From Lysobacter arvi (lineage in GTDB: Bacteria; Pseudomonadota; Gammaproteobacteria; Xanthomonadales; Xanthomonadaceae): DNA of 64,000 nt. Shown piece after piece: positions 25,333-35,203 of this stretch. Numbering within the stretch: the first letter of the stretch is position 1; each line of letters begins with the position of its first letter. Both the position numbers and the translations under genes were made by a program. The stretch is from contig JARUHG010000004.1 in NCBI GenBank assembly GCA_031216755.1, positions 124,001-188,000 on the forward strand, given 5' to 3'. The notes under the pieces are model-generated. The model saw only the letters and a program-made list of their open reading frames with translations, was not told the origin of the DNA and ran no database searches.

Positions 25333-26961
25333 TCAGCCGAGGCTGCGGGCGGTGTTGATGACGTTGATGCCGTTGAAGCGCGCCGTGCTCGAGCCGTGCG
25401 AGACGGCCGAGACCTGCCCCGGCTGGCCCTTGCCGTCGAAGAACGAACCGCCGAGGCGGTAGTCGCTTTCATCGCAGACGGCCACGCAGGCGTTCCAGAA
25501 TTCCGGCGTGCGGATCTGGTAGGCCACGTCCTCGATCTGCCGCGTGATCTGGCCGTTCTTGATCTCGTAGAACAGCTGCCCGCCGAACTGCGCGTTGTAG
25601 CGCTGCTGGTCGATGGAGAACGAACCGTCGCCGATGATGTAGATGCCGTTCTCGACGTCCTTGATCATGTCGGCCACCGAGAGCTTGTTCTTGCCCGGCG
25701 CCAGCGAGACGTTCGCCATGCGCTGGAACTGCACGCTCGACCACGAGTCGGCGTAGCAGCAGCCGTCGGACTCGGTCTTGCCCAGGATGTGGGCCTGGTC
25801 GCGGATGGTCTGGTAGTCGACGAGCTTGCCGTCGCTGATGAGGTCCCACTTCTTCGTCTTCACGCCTTCGTCGTCGTAGCCGACGGCGCCGAGGCTGCCC
25901 GGCTGGATCTTGTCGGCGAAGATGTTGACGATGCCGCTGCCGTACTGGAAGCGCTCCTTCTGCTTGTCCAGCGTGGCGAAGCTGGTGCCGGCGTAGTTGG
26001 CTTCGTAGCCGAGCACGCGGTCGAGTTCGAGCGGGTGGCCGACGGACTCGTGGATGGTCAGCCAGGTGTGCGACGGATCGAGCACGAGGTCGTATTTGCC
26101 CGGCTTCACCGACGGCGCGGTCAGCTTGGCCTTGGCCTGCCTGGCCGCGGCGATGGCGTCTTCCTTCATGTCGTACGACAGGCCGTAGTTCACCACGCCA
26201 TTCGGCGAAACGACCTTGCCCGACGGCGCGCCGTCCAGGTATTCGAAGCCCAGGCCCATCGGCGAGGACAGGCCGTCGCGCGTGCGGAACTTGCCCGTGG
26301 CCTGGTCGATGGCGGTGACGGTCATCGGCGCCCAGATCCGATGGACGTCCTGGTCGATGTAGCTGCCGTCGGTGGAGGCGAAGTACTTCTGCTCGTTCAC
26401 CAGGAACAACATGGAGTTGACGAAGTTCGCGCCGGCGTTGATGGCCGCGGCGTTCACGCCCAGCAGCAGGTCGGCCTTGTCCTTCAGCGGGACTTCCATC
26501 GCGTTCTTTTTGATGGGCGTCTTCCACGACACCTCGCCCACGCCCGGCGCCTTCGCCAGCTGGACCGGCGTGGTCTGCATCTTCGCGTTGGCCTTGGCGA
26601 TCGCGGCGGCCTGCTGCGCGGCCTTCACCACGCCCTGCGTGTTCAGCGCGTTGGTGGCGGCGAAGCCCCACGCGCCGTTGACCAGCACGCGCACGCCGAT
26701 GCCGGTGGACTCGGTGTTGACCACGTTCTGGACCTTGTCCTCGCGCGTGATCACGAACTGGCGCAGGTAACGGCCGATGCGCACGTCGGTATACGTCGCG
26801 CCCGCGGACGTGGCGGCCTGCAGCGCGGCATCGGCCAGCTGCTTCTTCTTGGCCACGTCGAGGGTGGTGAGCAGCTCTTCGGCGGCGATGGCGCGGCCGA
26901 ACGGCAGCATCAGCCCGGCGACACCGATGCCGGACATGGTGAGGAAGGAACGTCTATCCAC
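25333..26961 (-). CDS. Tat-exported TldD-like metalloprotease (copy 1)
   Basis: 542-residue TldD-family protease. The start is taken as GTG at 26961, preceded by GGGGGT; this yields (M)DRRSFLTMSGIGVAGLMLPFG with the Tat consensus DRRSFLT at the extreme N-terminus. The longer frame from ATG 27066 would add 35 non-homologous residues before the signal. The zinc motif is HESVGH at about residues 303-308, in the same place as its paralogue. The FWNACVAVCDESDY Cys is also kept. It is the first gene of the nine-gene leftward series. A TTGACG box is present upstream at 27062-27067, but no good -10 accompanies it. Confidence 0.9.
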   Translation of the reverse strand: MDRRSFLTMSGIGVAGLMLPFGRAIAAEELLTTLDVAKKKQLADAALQAATSAGATYTDVRIGRYLRQFVITREDKVQNVVNTESTGIGVRVLVNGAWGFAATNALNTQGVVKAAQQAAAIAKANAKMQTTPVQLAKAPGVGEVSWKTPIKKNAMEVPLKDKADLLLGVNAAAINAGANFVNSMLFLVNEQKYFASTDGSYIDQDVHRIWAPMTVTAIDQATGKFRTRDGLSSPMGLGFEYLDGAPSGKVVSPNGVVNYGLSYDMKEDAIAAARQAKAKLTAPSVKPGKYDLVLDPSHTWLTIHESVGHPLELDRVLGYEANYAGTSFATLDKQKERFQYGSGIVNIFADKIQPGSLGAVGYDDEGVKTKKWDLISDGKLVDYQTIRDQAHILGKTESDGCCYADSWSSVQFQRMANVSLAPGKNKLSVADMIKDVENGIYIIGDGSFSIDQQRYNAQFGGQLFYEIKNGQITRQIEDVAYQIRTPEFWNACVAVCDESDYRLGGSFFDGKGQPGQVSAVSHGSSTARFNGINVINTARSLG

Positions 26962-27269
26962 TGTTGTATTACCCCCGGAGTGGGCCCGCTGGCGCCGGAA
27001 CGGCGGGCGGGCAGGCGATCGAGACAAATCGCACCGACTGTGTGTGGGGGCCTCGCCGGCCGTCAAGTGACGAACGGGCTATAGGCGATGGTCGTAAGGC
27101 CGCGCAGGGGCGGAACTGTGCGCCCCGTCCCCCGGGACACGCACTGAATGGCGGGACTGTGCGAAGTCGGTCGGTTCGCGAAGGCCGCGATACGATCGGC
27201 AGGACGGCGCGCGCCCGCCCGGGGCTCAGGCGCGGCGCACCGGGGATGCGTCGCGCCCCGGAGGTCGGG

Positions 27270-28157
27270 TCAATAGAACGTCCGCGTGCACGGCGTCGCC
27301 GGAACGATGCTGGCGCCGTTGTTGAGCTGGTCGAGCCAGTTCTTCAGCGTGGCCTGCTCGTCGCGCTGCGCATGGCCGGACGGGGTGTTGGGATAAAGAC
27401 CGAGCGACGCGTTGGCGTCGTCCATCAGCTCGTTGAGGGTGCACTTGCACGGCAGGAAGTACGCGTCGCCGTCGACGAAGCCGGTTTCCACGTTCAAGGT
27501 CATCGCGGCCAGTTGCACCGACAGCATGTAGGCCATGTTGACGCTGTTGCCGCCGAGCAGCCACGCGCGGAAGGCGTCGTAGTTGAGCGGGTCGAACGCC
27601 GCGCCGGTCGCACCGACCAGGTTGAGCGAGGCCAGCAGGCCCAGTTCGGTCGCGAGCTCACCGCCGTCGTTCATGCGGTCCTGCCCGTTCTTGTTGCTCC
27701 AGTAACCCAGCGTATGCCCGCCACTGCCCTTCTTGCAGTAGTTGCCGAAGTACACGGTGACGGTCTTGCAGGGCACGACGGTGACGTTCTTCGGGTTGAC
27801 CGGCACGCCACCCACGCGCGGCGCGGTCTGCACCCAGTTGGACTGGAGCGGCGTGGCTTCGAGCACCGAATACCCCGAGCCGCCGGTGAGCCCCGACCAC
27901 GTGGCGGTGCTGTTCTTCGTGCTGGTCGCGCCGCCGGGCAGCGTGAGCGTCATCGGCCAACCGGTGAGGAACGGCTCGCCGGTGTCGCGCACGCCGTTGG
28001 CGTTGGCATCGTAGAACTTCTTCACCACGACCGAGCCGGCGTACGGGTTCACCGTGGTCGCGGTCTGCGCGAGGGCGGTGCCCGCGAACGTGCCGAGTGC
28101 AAGCACGGCGCATGCGATCGCCGGAACACGATGCGGGGGATGCGTAATGGATTTCAT
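27270..28157 (-). CDS. Secreted protein with SdrD B-like domain
   Basis: 295-residue secreted protein. The signal peptide is at residues 1-31 (VPAIACAVLALGTFAGTALAQ). An SdrD-B/Cna-B-like beta-sandwich follows at about 40-115. Its signature is VVVKKFYDANANGVRDTGEPFLTGWPMTLT, with an Asp/Asn-rich calcium-loop pattern. After a Cys pair (VVPCKTVTVYFGNYCKKG) comes a segment starting HTLGYWSNKNGQ, which resembles the GYWKNH-type extracellular modules found in many secreted bacterial proteins. Further cysteines occur at CKCTL and the C-terminal CTRTFY. I know no function. The ATG at 28157 is chosen for the signal; upstream codons of the frame are not homologous. Confidence 0.75.
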   Translation of the reverse strand: MKSITHPPHRVPAIACAVLALGTFAGTALAQTATTVNPYAGSVVVKKFYDANANGVRDTGEPFLTGWPMTLTLPGGATSTKNSTATWSGLTGGSGYSVLEATPLQSNWVQTAPRVGGVPVNPKNVTVVPCKTVTVYFGNYCKKGSGGHTLGYWSNKNGQDRMNDGGELATELGLLASLNLVGATGAAFDPLNYDAFRAWLLGGNSVNMAYMLSVQLAAMTLNVETGFVDGDAYFLPCKCTLNELMDDANASLGLYPNTPSGHAQRDEQATLKNWLDQLNNGASIVPATPCTRTFY

Positions 28158-28821
28158 GGCGGGATCTCGAACGGGGCCCCTGGCGCCGACCTCCTTTCGC
28201 GCGCACAGCAGAGCCTGGCAAGAACGGCCGCCCGCATTGCACGGGCGTGGTCCTGTCGTTGACGGCGCACGAACCTGCGCGGTCCGCGCGCCCTCCCTAC
28301 AACGCGACCGAATCGACCATGCGGCCAGCGTCACGCGTGCATCGTGCTGCAGACGGTGGAAGGTGCATTCAGCGGTGTGATTGCAGCGAACTCTGCAGGC
28401 GATGTCGCGATCGGACCGCGTATCCGTGCGATGACGCCTTTTTCGATGCAGACGAAAGATGCGGCGGTTTCCCGGCGTTCTTCGTAGCTGCATGGTTTCG
28501 GTGCGCGGCGCATGCCGGCATCCGCTCGTGGCGGTGCCGGCTCTCATGCGAGGGTTTCGTCGCGTCCTGCGGCTGCAACGCGTCCGCGGGGCAGCGTCGT
28601 GGGACGTCGTCGCGCTTGCGGTCGATGGCGTGCACGACCACAGCACGCAGGGCGCATCAGCCGGTGCGCCCGATCGGCCGATCGCGGCGCAACGATGTTG
28701 CGCCCTACTCGCTGCGCGCGATGGTGCCGAATCGGACGTCAGGCGCAGCGGTTGATGTCGCACAGGACGCCCGGTCCGGGAGCGCAGCCGGATGATCCCG
28801 GCTGCGCTCCCGGTGTCCGCG
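28158..28821. other. Intergenic region, no convincing gene
   Basis: 664 bases between the secreted-protein gene and the PNGase A gene, both on the minus strand. Open frames on the plus strand here have no recognisable features or ribosome sites. The only structure I can support is the strong hairpin at 28776-28813. The region is somewhat less GC-biased than the coding parts. Confidence 0.5.
28776..28813 (-). terminator. Perfect 16-bp hairpin after the PNGase A gene
   Basis: CCGGGAGCGCAGCCGG (28776-28791), loop ATGATC, and its exact reverse complement (28798-28813), eight bases past the stop codon. There is no U tract on the transcript, so it may be a factor-assisted terminator or a 3' stabiliser. 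Confidence 0.6.
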
Positions 28822-30726
28822 TCAGCGTTCGGCCCAGCCCAGCGAATCGGGCGAACCGTCCGGGTGCGACGCCCAGAACAGCCGGTTGGCGCCGCCGGTG
28901 CAGTTCACGCCCGCGACGGTACCGATCACGGTGCCGCCCTGCGTGCTCAGCCCGGCCCGGTAACAACTTCCCTGCGAGTCGCGGAAGCTGTAGTCGTGCT
29001 GGCCGCTCCATCGGGTCGGCTGGCCGTCCTGGTCGATCGCGAGCGTCAGGCCGACTTCGTGGTTCAAGCGCGTGAGGTGCCGACCGGTGTTCGGACGCCA
29101 GCGCTCGGTCTGCTGCACGAACCGCTGCTGCAGGTCGACCGAACCGAGCGCATAGTCGAGCATCAGCGGATAGCGCGTGACTTCGCGATCCTCGGCCACC
29201 AGCTGGCCGCCCAGGTAGCGACGGCTCACACCGGTCACGCTCGTCTCGTGGTCCACGCCCAAGCGGTACGCGTCGCCCTCCACCCCGGGCGGATCCAGCG
29301 AGTACGGCAGCAGCACGTTCTCCAGGCGCACGTTCCGCTCGACGGTGCTGCGGATGCGTCCGCGCGAGGTGTCGATGTAGCCCTCGATCGCGTAGCTGCG
29401 CACCGAGGTCGTGCGCACCTCCCCACTCACTTCGCCGGCCGCATTGCGCGAGAGCGTGCTGGTGACGGTGGGCGCCGGCGGCCGCCCTGCCAGCGTGTTG
29501 CGCGTGACCTGGCCGGTGACCTGCGCCGTATCCGGATCGCGGTAGATCAGCAAGGCGCCGAGGGACGACAGCCCGTAAAGCTCGCCCAGGCCGGCGATCT
29601 GGATACCGATCCGATGCGGGGCGCCGTCGCTCAGCAGGGCTGCGAACGGCGTGAGATCCACGCGATAGGGCACGAGGTTGAGCGCCTGCGGCGGCGGCGC
29701 CGGCTCGGTCATGCGCGTGGTGTGCCAGTAGACGTTGAAGTACGGGTACACCCGCGGGAACACCGGCGCCACGCCGGCCGGCTGTCCGTCGATGGTGATC
29801 TGCGCTTCGCGGAATGCACCGCCCTTGCAGCCCTGCGGCGGCGGGTCGCCTTCCAGGCCGAAGCGGTTCGGTCCGATGGCGAGCCGGTTCGCCAGCTCGG
29901 GAAATGCGGCCATCGCCGAGTCGGGCACGCAGGTGAACCAGAACAGGTCGTTGCCCAAGTTCGGATGCGTCATCACATCCAGGTAGGCGCGTTCGATGTT
30001 GCGCGGCAGCGGGGGATTGCTCAGGTCGTGCACTTCGTCGGGCACGCGCGGCGCGGGATGGGTCGCAGTGGCCGGATAGAACTGCATCGTCGCCGACACG
30101 TAGTACGGCGAGGAGAAGTTCGGTCCGTAGCGCGGCGTGCCGTCGATGCGCAGCGTGCCATCGCGCGGTGCCATCAGGTGGGCGGTGTAGTCGGTGAGGT
30201 CGCGCTCGATGTTCCATTGCGTCGGTCCGCGATGGTCCTGCGCCCCTCCGCTGTAGAGCGGGATGCCGTCCAGCCACAGGCTGGCGTACATGAAGCCGTC
30301 CAGGTACGAGTTGGTGCTGTCGCTGCGCAAGCTCATCTTCAGGACGACCTTCGCCCATGGCCCGGGACACGCGGCGGGCGGCGCGTAGGGAAACACGCCT
30401 TCGCCATCGAACCAGGCGATGCCGATCGAATCCATTTCGACGTCCTGGAGCAGCTGGACTTCGCAGGGCGTGCCGGGCGGTCGCGGAACGTCCGGGACCA
30501 CCGTGACGACATCGCCCGCATTGGCCGCCGACGCGCTCGCAGGCGATGCGGCGGGCGCGATCGCCGCACGATCCGACGAAGCGAAGGCCCATACCCGATC
30601 GCCGGATACCGCGCGACCCGCAGTGCCCTGTGCATGCCGGCTCTGCGCGGCGTGCACGCTGATGACGATGGTGGCGAGCAGCCCGACGACGACGGCGCTG
30701 CTTGCGATACGTGACGCGTTCTTCAT
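28822..30726 (-). CDS. Secreted PNGase A family glycoamidase
   Basis: 634-residue exported protein. It starts at ATG 30726 with GAGG eight bases upstream and has a signal peptide (RIASSAVVVGLLATIVISVHA). Residues about 80-400 match the PNGase A (peptide-N4-(N-acetyl-beta-glucosaminyl)asparagine amidase A) N-terminal domain. Recognisable blocks are CPGPWAKVVLKMSLRS, SLWLDGIPLYSGGA, ERDLTDYTAHLM, SATMQFYP, NDLFWFTCVPD, GAFREAQITIDGQPAG and the RIGIQIAG..LYGLSSLGALLIYRD segment. These enzymes release N-glycans from glycoproteins and tolerate core alpha-1,3-fucose. The family is well known from plants and fungi and rarer in bacteria. The C-terminal third is beta-rich. No glycosidase genes sit beside it. 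Catalytic residues of this family are not established enough to check. Confidence 0.85.
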   Translation of the reverse strand: MKNASRIASSAVVVGLLATIVISVHAAQSRHAQGTAGRAVSGDRVWAFASSDRAAIAPAASPASASAANAGDVVTVVPDVPRPPGTPCEVQLLQDVEMDSIGIAWFDGEGVFPYAPPAACPGPWAKVVLKMSLRSDSTNSYLDGFMYASLWLDGIPLYSGGAQDHRGPTQWNIERDLTDYTAHLMAPRDGTLRIDGTPRYGPNFSSPYYVSATMQFYPATATHPAPRVPDEVHDLSNPPLPRNIERAYLDVMTHPNLGNDLFWFTCVPDSAMAAFPELANRLAIGPNRFGLEGDPPPQGCKGGAFREAQITIDGQPAGVAPVFPRVYPYFNVYWHTTRMTEPAPPPQALNLVPYRVDLTPFAALLSDGAPHRIGIQIAGLGELYGLSSLGALLIYRDPDTAQVTGQVTRNTLAGRPPAPTVTSTLSRNAAGEVSGEVRTTSVRSYAIEGYIDTSRGRIRSTVERNVRLENVLLPYSLDPPGVEGDAYRLGVDHETSVTGVSRRYLGGQLVAEDREVTRYPLMLDYALGSVDLQQRFVQQTERWRPNTGRHLTRLNHEVGLTLAIDQDGQPTRWSGQHDYSFRDSQGSCYRAGLSTQGGTVIGTVAGVNCTGGANRLFWASHPDGSPDSLGWAER

Positions 30727-31388
30727 GCCTTTTACCTCGAAGGCCACGCCCTGCTGCGCGACCTGGCAACGGGATGGAAGTGGTCGATGCTTCGCGCGAC
30801 GGGCAGGCGTTCGGCGGAGTCGGCGGACGCCGACGGCAGGCAGAGGCGAATCCGCGCTGCAAGCCGACACAACGCGTTGTCTGTGTCGACGCAGCGGGCT
30901 CGCGTCTGCCCGCCGACGGTGCGGATGGATCGAACGACGGACCGGTGCGCGCGGCGGCGGAAAGCCTGTGACGTGGAGCGCGAGACGTGTGGTCCGGACC
31001 GGTGTCGACCCATCGCGGCGCGGAGCCTAGCACCGGCCTCGCTACGCCGGCTCACCGCCTTGCGACAACACTGAAAGCACGCCGGACGTCACGCTTCTCT
31101 ACCGCCAGCTGGACTCGACATCGCACAAGACGTGCACCCGGGTTTTACGGAACCTGCACGCGATTCGACATGCCCGGCCAGACAAACCCGTCGCTGCGTG
31201 CGGATTGAACACAGCCGAGTGGCAGCTCTGCACACGGAAACCGTGGATGACGGAGCCAACGCAACGGGCACGTTGCGGTTCTGATACGCAGCGGCGCGAT
31301 GTTCGCGTGAAGCCGCTGAACGTTCGCGCGCGCCGCGATCAAAAATCACGCTCCGGCGCTGCCGGGCTTGAAGTGCCCGGACGTCGGC
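30727..31388. other. Intergenic region with palindrome
   Basis: 662 bases between the PNGase A start and the end of the YCII gene. No gene is supported. It contains the palindromes at 30865-30888, and near 31353-31365 a CCGGC-GCT-GCCGG hairpin whose minus-strand 3' side runs into ATTTTTG (31341-31345). That hairpin is a possible terminator for the YCII gene. Confidence 0.5.
30865..30888 (-). promoter_or_regulatory. LacI-like palindromic operator candidate
   Basis: ACAACGCGTTGT (30869-30880) is a perfect 12-bp palindrome with the central CG typical of LacI-family sites. It overlaps a second inverted repeat, CGACACA (30865-30871) with TGTGTCG (30882-30888). It lies 139-162 bases upstream of the PNGase A start codon. 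Confidence 0.4.
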
Positions 31389-31730
31389 TCAGGACTCGGG
31401 GTCGAACTGGAAGACGCGCAGTTCCTGATCGCATCGGCACGCCCTGGCGATGCGTGCGGCCCATTGGAGGGCGTCGTCGCGCGAGGCAAGCTCCAGCACG
31501 GTGAAGCCGCCATCGAGCGACGGCCCCCACGAATAGCCGCCTTCGGCGACCGAACCGTCCGCGGACACGCGCACCGGCGGCACGGACTCGTCGATGCCGC
31601 CGCCAAAGACGTACACGCCCGCGCTCTTGGCCTGCTCGATCACGGCGTGCGAATCGCGGACCACCGCGTCCCAGTCCGCTTCGGAAATGACCATCGCCGC
31701 GCTGGGAAAGGAGATCAGGTACTTGGCCAT
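31389..31730 (-). CDS. YCII-related (DGPF) domain protein
   Basis: 113-residue protein of the YCII/DGPF family, ferredoxin-like fold proteins with a conserved His-Asp pair proposed to be catalytic. Typical blocks are KYLISFPSAAMVISEADW, GVYVFGGGIDES, SLDGGFTVLELASRDDALQWAARIA and the closing RVFQFDPES. Members often sit beside sigma factors, but here it is next to glmS with no sigma factor. GGAGG precedes the ATG at 31730 by six bases. Function unknown. Confidence 0.8.
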   Translation of the reverse strand: MAKYLISFPSAAMVISEADWDAVVRDSHAVIEQAKSAGVYVFGGGIDESVPPVRVSADGSVAEGGYSWGPSLDGGFTVLELASRDDALQWAARIARACRCDQELRVFQFDPES

Positions 31731-31760
31731 GCAACCTCCGCCAGATGATGCCTCGCCCAC

Positions 31761-31791
31761 GAAAGCGCGGTCCTGCTGGAGCGGACCGCGC
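31761..31791 (-). terminator. glmS terminator candidate
   Basis: GCGCGGTCC (31765-31773), nine-base loop, GGACCGCGC (31783-31791). On the transcript the stem is followed by TTTC. It lies 13 bases after the glmS stop. Confidence 0.6.
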
Positions 31792-31803
31792 ACGGGCGAT
31801 CGA

Positions 31804-33636
<1,833 letters not shown>

Positions 33637-33702
33637 GCAGCGGCACTCCAGATTTCGGGAAGAGCGACAGTCTAGCGGGAGCTACGCGAAGGCCGCTGTA
33701 CG

Positions 33703-33743
33703 GCGGACACGCCACTGTCCGCGCGGACACCCCGGACACGTCC
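33703..33743 (+). promoter_or_regulatory. Enhancer-like inverted repeat for the sigma-54 promoter
   Basis: GCGGACA (33703-33709), six-base spacer, TGTCCGC (33716-33722): perfect 7-bp arms. A further GCGGACA follows at 33723-33729 and GGACAC at 33734-33739. The centre lies about 95 bases upstream of the predicted transcription start, the usual place for NtrC-type activator binding. Confidence 0.6.
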
Positions 33744-33781
33744 CCGCGCACGCAAGTGGTTGAAAGACAAGGGCGTTGGGC

Positions 33782-33799
33782 TTGGCACGCGATCTGCTT
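33782..33799 (+). promoter_or_regulatory. Sigma-54 promoter of the ABC efflux module
   Basis: TTGGCACG (33782-33789), CGAT, CTGCTT (33794-33799). The invariant GG (-24) and GC (-12) are exactly 12 apart and seven of seven bases of TGGCACG match the consensus. Predicted start near 33809, 23 bases before the adaptor ATG. Confidence 0.8.
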
Positions 33800-33831
33800 G
33801 TTCAGGTGAGCTTCCCTCACACGACCACCGC

Positions 33832-35121
33832 ATGATCCGCGACACCTCCGCCCAAGACCGCGTCCTCGCCGCGCCCCCCGCGAATCCGCGCCGCAAGCAG
33901 TTGCTCATCGGCGGCGGTGTGGCGGCGGCCCTGCTGCTGGCCCTGAGCGTGCCCACGCTGGGCCGCTGGCTGGGCGCCGGACAGTCGGTCAGCGGCGAGC
34001 GCCTGCGCACGGCCGAGGTGCACCGCGGCACGCTGGTGCGGGACGTCTCGGTGCAGGGCCGCATGGTCGCCGCGGTGAGCCCGACCTTGTATGCGCCGGC
34101 CGCCGGCACCGTGACGCTGAAGGTGCGCGCCGGCGACACGATCAAGCAGGGCCAGACGCTGGCGGTCATCGACAGCCCGGAACTGCGCAGCAAGCTGGTG
34201 CAGGAGCAGTCGACGCTCGCGAGCCTGCAGGCCGAGGCCAGCCGCGCCGCACTCGACGCTCAACTGGCGCGCTCCACCGCGCAGAAGGCGCTGGACCAGG
34301 CCGAAATCGACCGCACCGCGGCGATGCGCGACCTGGAGCGCAGCCAGAAGGGCTTCGACGGTGGCGCCGTGTCGAGCATCGAGGTCGCCCGCGCGCAGGA
34401 CACGCTGAAGAAGGCCGACATCGGCCTGCAGCATGCGCAGCGCGATTTCGGCCTGCAGGATCGCGGCGCGGGGCTGGACACGCGCAACAAGCACCTGCTC
34501 GCACAACGACAGCAAGCGATCGTCGACGACCTGCAGCGCCAGGTCGACGAACTCAACATCCGCTCGCCCGTGGACGGCATGGTCGGCACGGTGAACATCA
34601 CCGACCGCACCGTCGTGCCGATCAACCAGCCGCTGCTGGTCGTGGTGGACCTGCGCGAGCTGGAAGTCGAGCTGCCCGTGCCGGAAAGCTATGCCGACGA
34701 CCTGCGCCTGGGCATGGGCGCGGAGATCAGCTACGGCGGACAGAAATACAACGGCGTGCTGCAGTCGGTCTCCCCCGAAGTGGTGAACGGGCAAGTGATG
34801 GCGCGCCTGCGGTTCGCCGACGAACAACCCGACGGCAAGCGCCCCACCGGCCTGCGCCAGAACCAGCGCGTCAGCACGCGCGTGATGATCGAGGAGAAGC
34901 CGAACGTGCTGATGGTGCAGCGCGGCCCGTTCCTGGACACCGGCGGCGGTCGCGTCGCCTACAGGCTCGATGGCGACACCGCGATCAAGACCGCGATCAC
35001 CACCGGCGCGAGCAGCCTGTCGGACGTCGAAGTGCTGTCGGGACTGAAGCCCGGCGACCGCATCGTGATTTCCGACACCACCGCGTTCAACGGCGCGGAC
35101 GAAGTGATGGTCAACGATTGA
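33832..35121 (+). CDS. Periplasmic adaptor of MacA/HlyD type
   Basis: 429-residue membrane-fusion protein. It has a cytoplasmic head, one membrane anchor (about residues 24-45, QLLIGGGVAAALLLAL), then lipoyl half-motifs (LYAPAAGTVTLKVRAGDTIKQGQTLAVIDS) and a long alpha-hairpin coiled coil (about 105-220). The second lipoyl half is LNIRSPVDGMVGTVNITDRTVV, followed by beta-barrel and membrane-proximal domains. It should couple the ABC permeases encoded downstream to an outer-membrane channel such as TolC, which is not in the window. The ATG at 33832 follows the sigma-54 promoter; an in-frame ATG at 33760 lies upstream of that promoter and is rejected. The ribosome site is weak. Confidence 0.9.
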   Translation: MIRDTSAQDRVLAAPPANPRRKQLLIGGGVAAALLLALSVPTLGRWLGAGQSVSGERLRTAEVHRGTLVRDVSVQGRMVAAVSPTLYAPAAGTVTLKVRAGDTIKQGQTLAVIDSPELRSKLVQEQSTLASLQAEASRAALDAQLARSTAQKALDQAEIDRTAAMRDLERSQKGFDGGAVSSIEVARAQDTLKKADIGLQHAQRDFGLQDRGAGLDTRNKHLLAQRQQAIVDDLQRQVDELNIRSPVDGMVGTVNITDRTVVPINQPLLVVVDLRELEVELPVPESYADDLRLGMGAEISYGGQKYNGVLQSVSPEVVNGQVMARLRFADEQPDGKRPTGLRQNQRVSTRVMIEEKPNVLMVQRGPFLDTGGGRVAYRLDGDTAIKTAITTGASSLSDVEVLSGLKPGDRIVISDTTAFNGADEVMVND

Positions 35122-35203
35122 CCGCGCATCCATTCCCTGTCCGCGCGCATCCCAACCTTTCCGTACACCGCACGCACGCCACGAACGCACTAGGAGCACC
35201 GCC

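Noticed and set aside
26962-27269. A microcin- or RiPP-like precursor gene beside the tldD/tldE genes
   Set aside because: TldD/E mature microcin B17 in E. coli, so I looked for a short Gly/Cys/Ser-rich peptide gene here and in the other gaps of the locus; none has a start, ribosome site and suitable core.
28247-28795. Possible Cys-rich 182-codon gene in the intergenic region
   Set aside because: No ribosome site, odd composition, no signal or domain, and it runs into the hairpin of the neighbouring gene.
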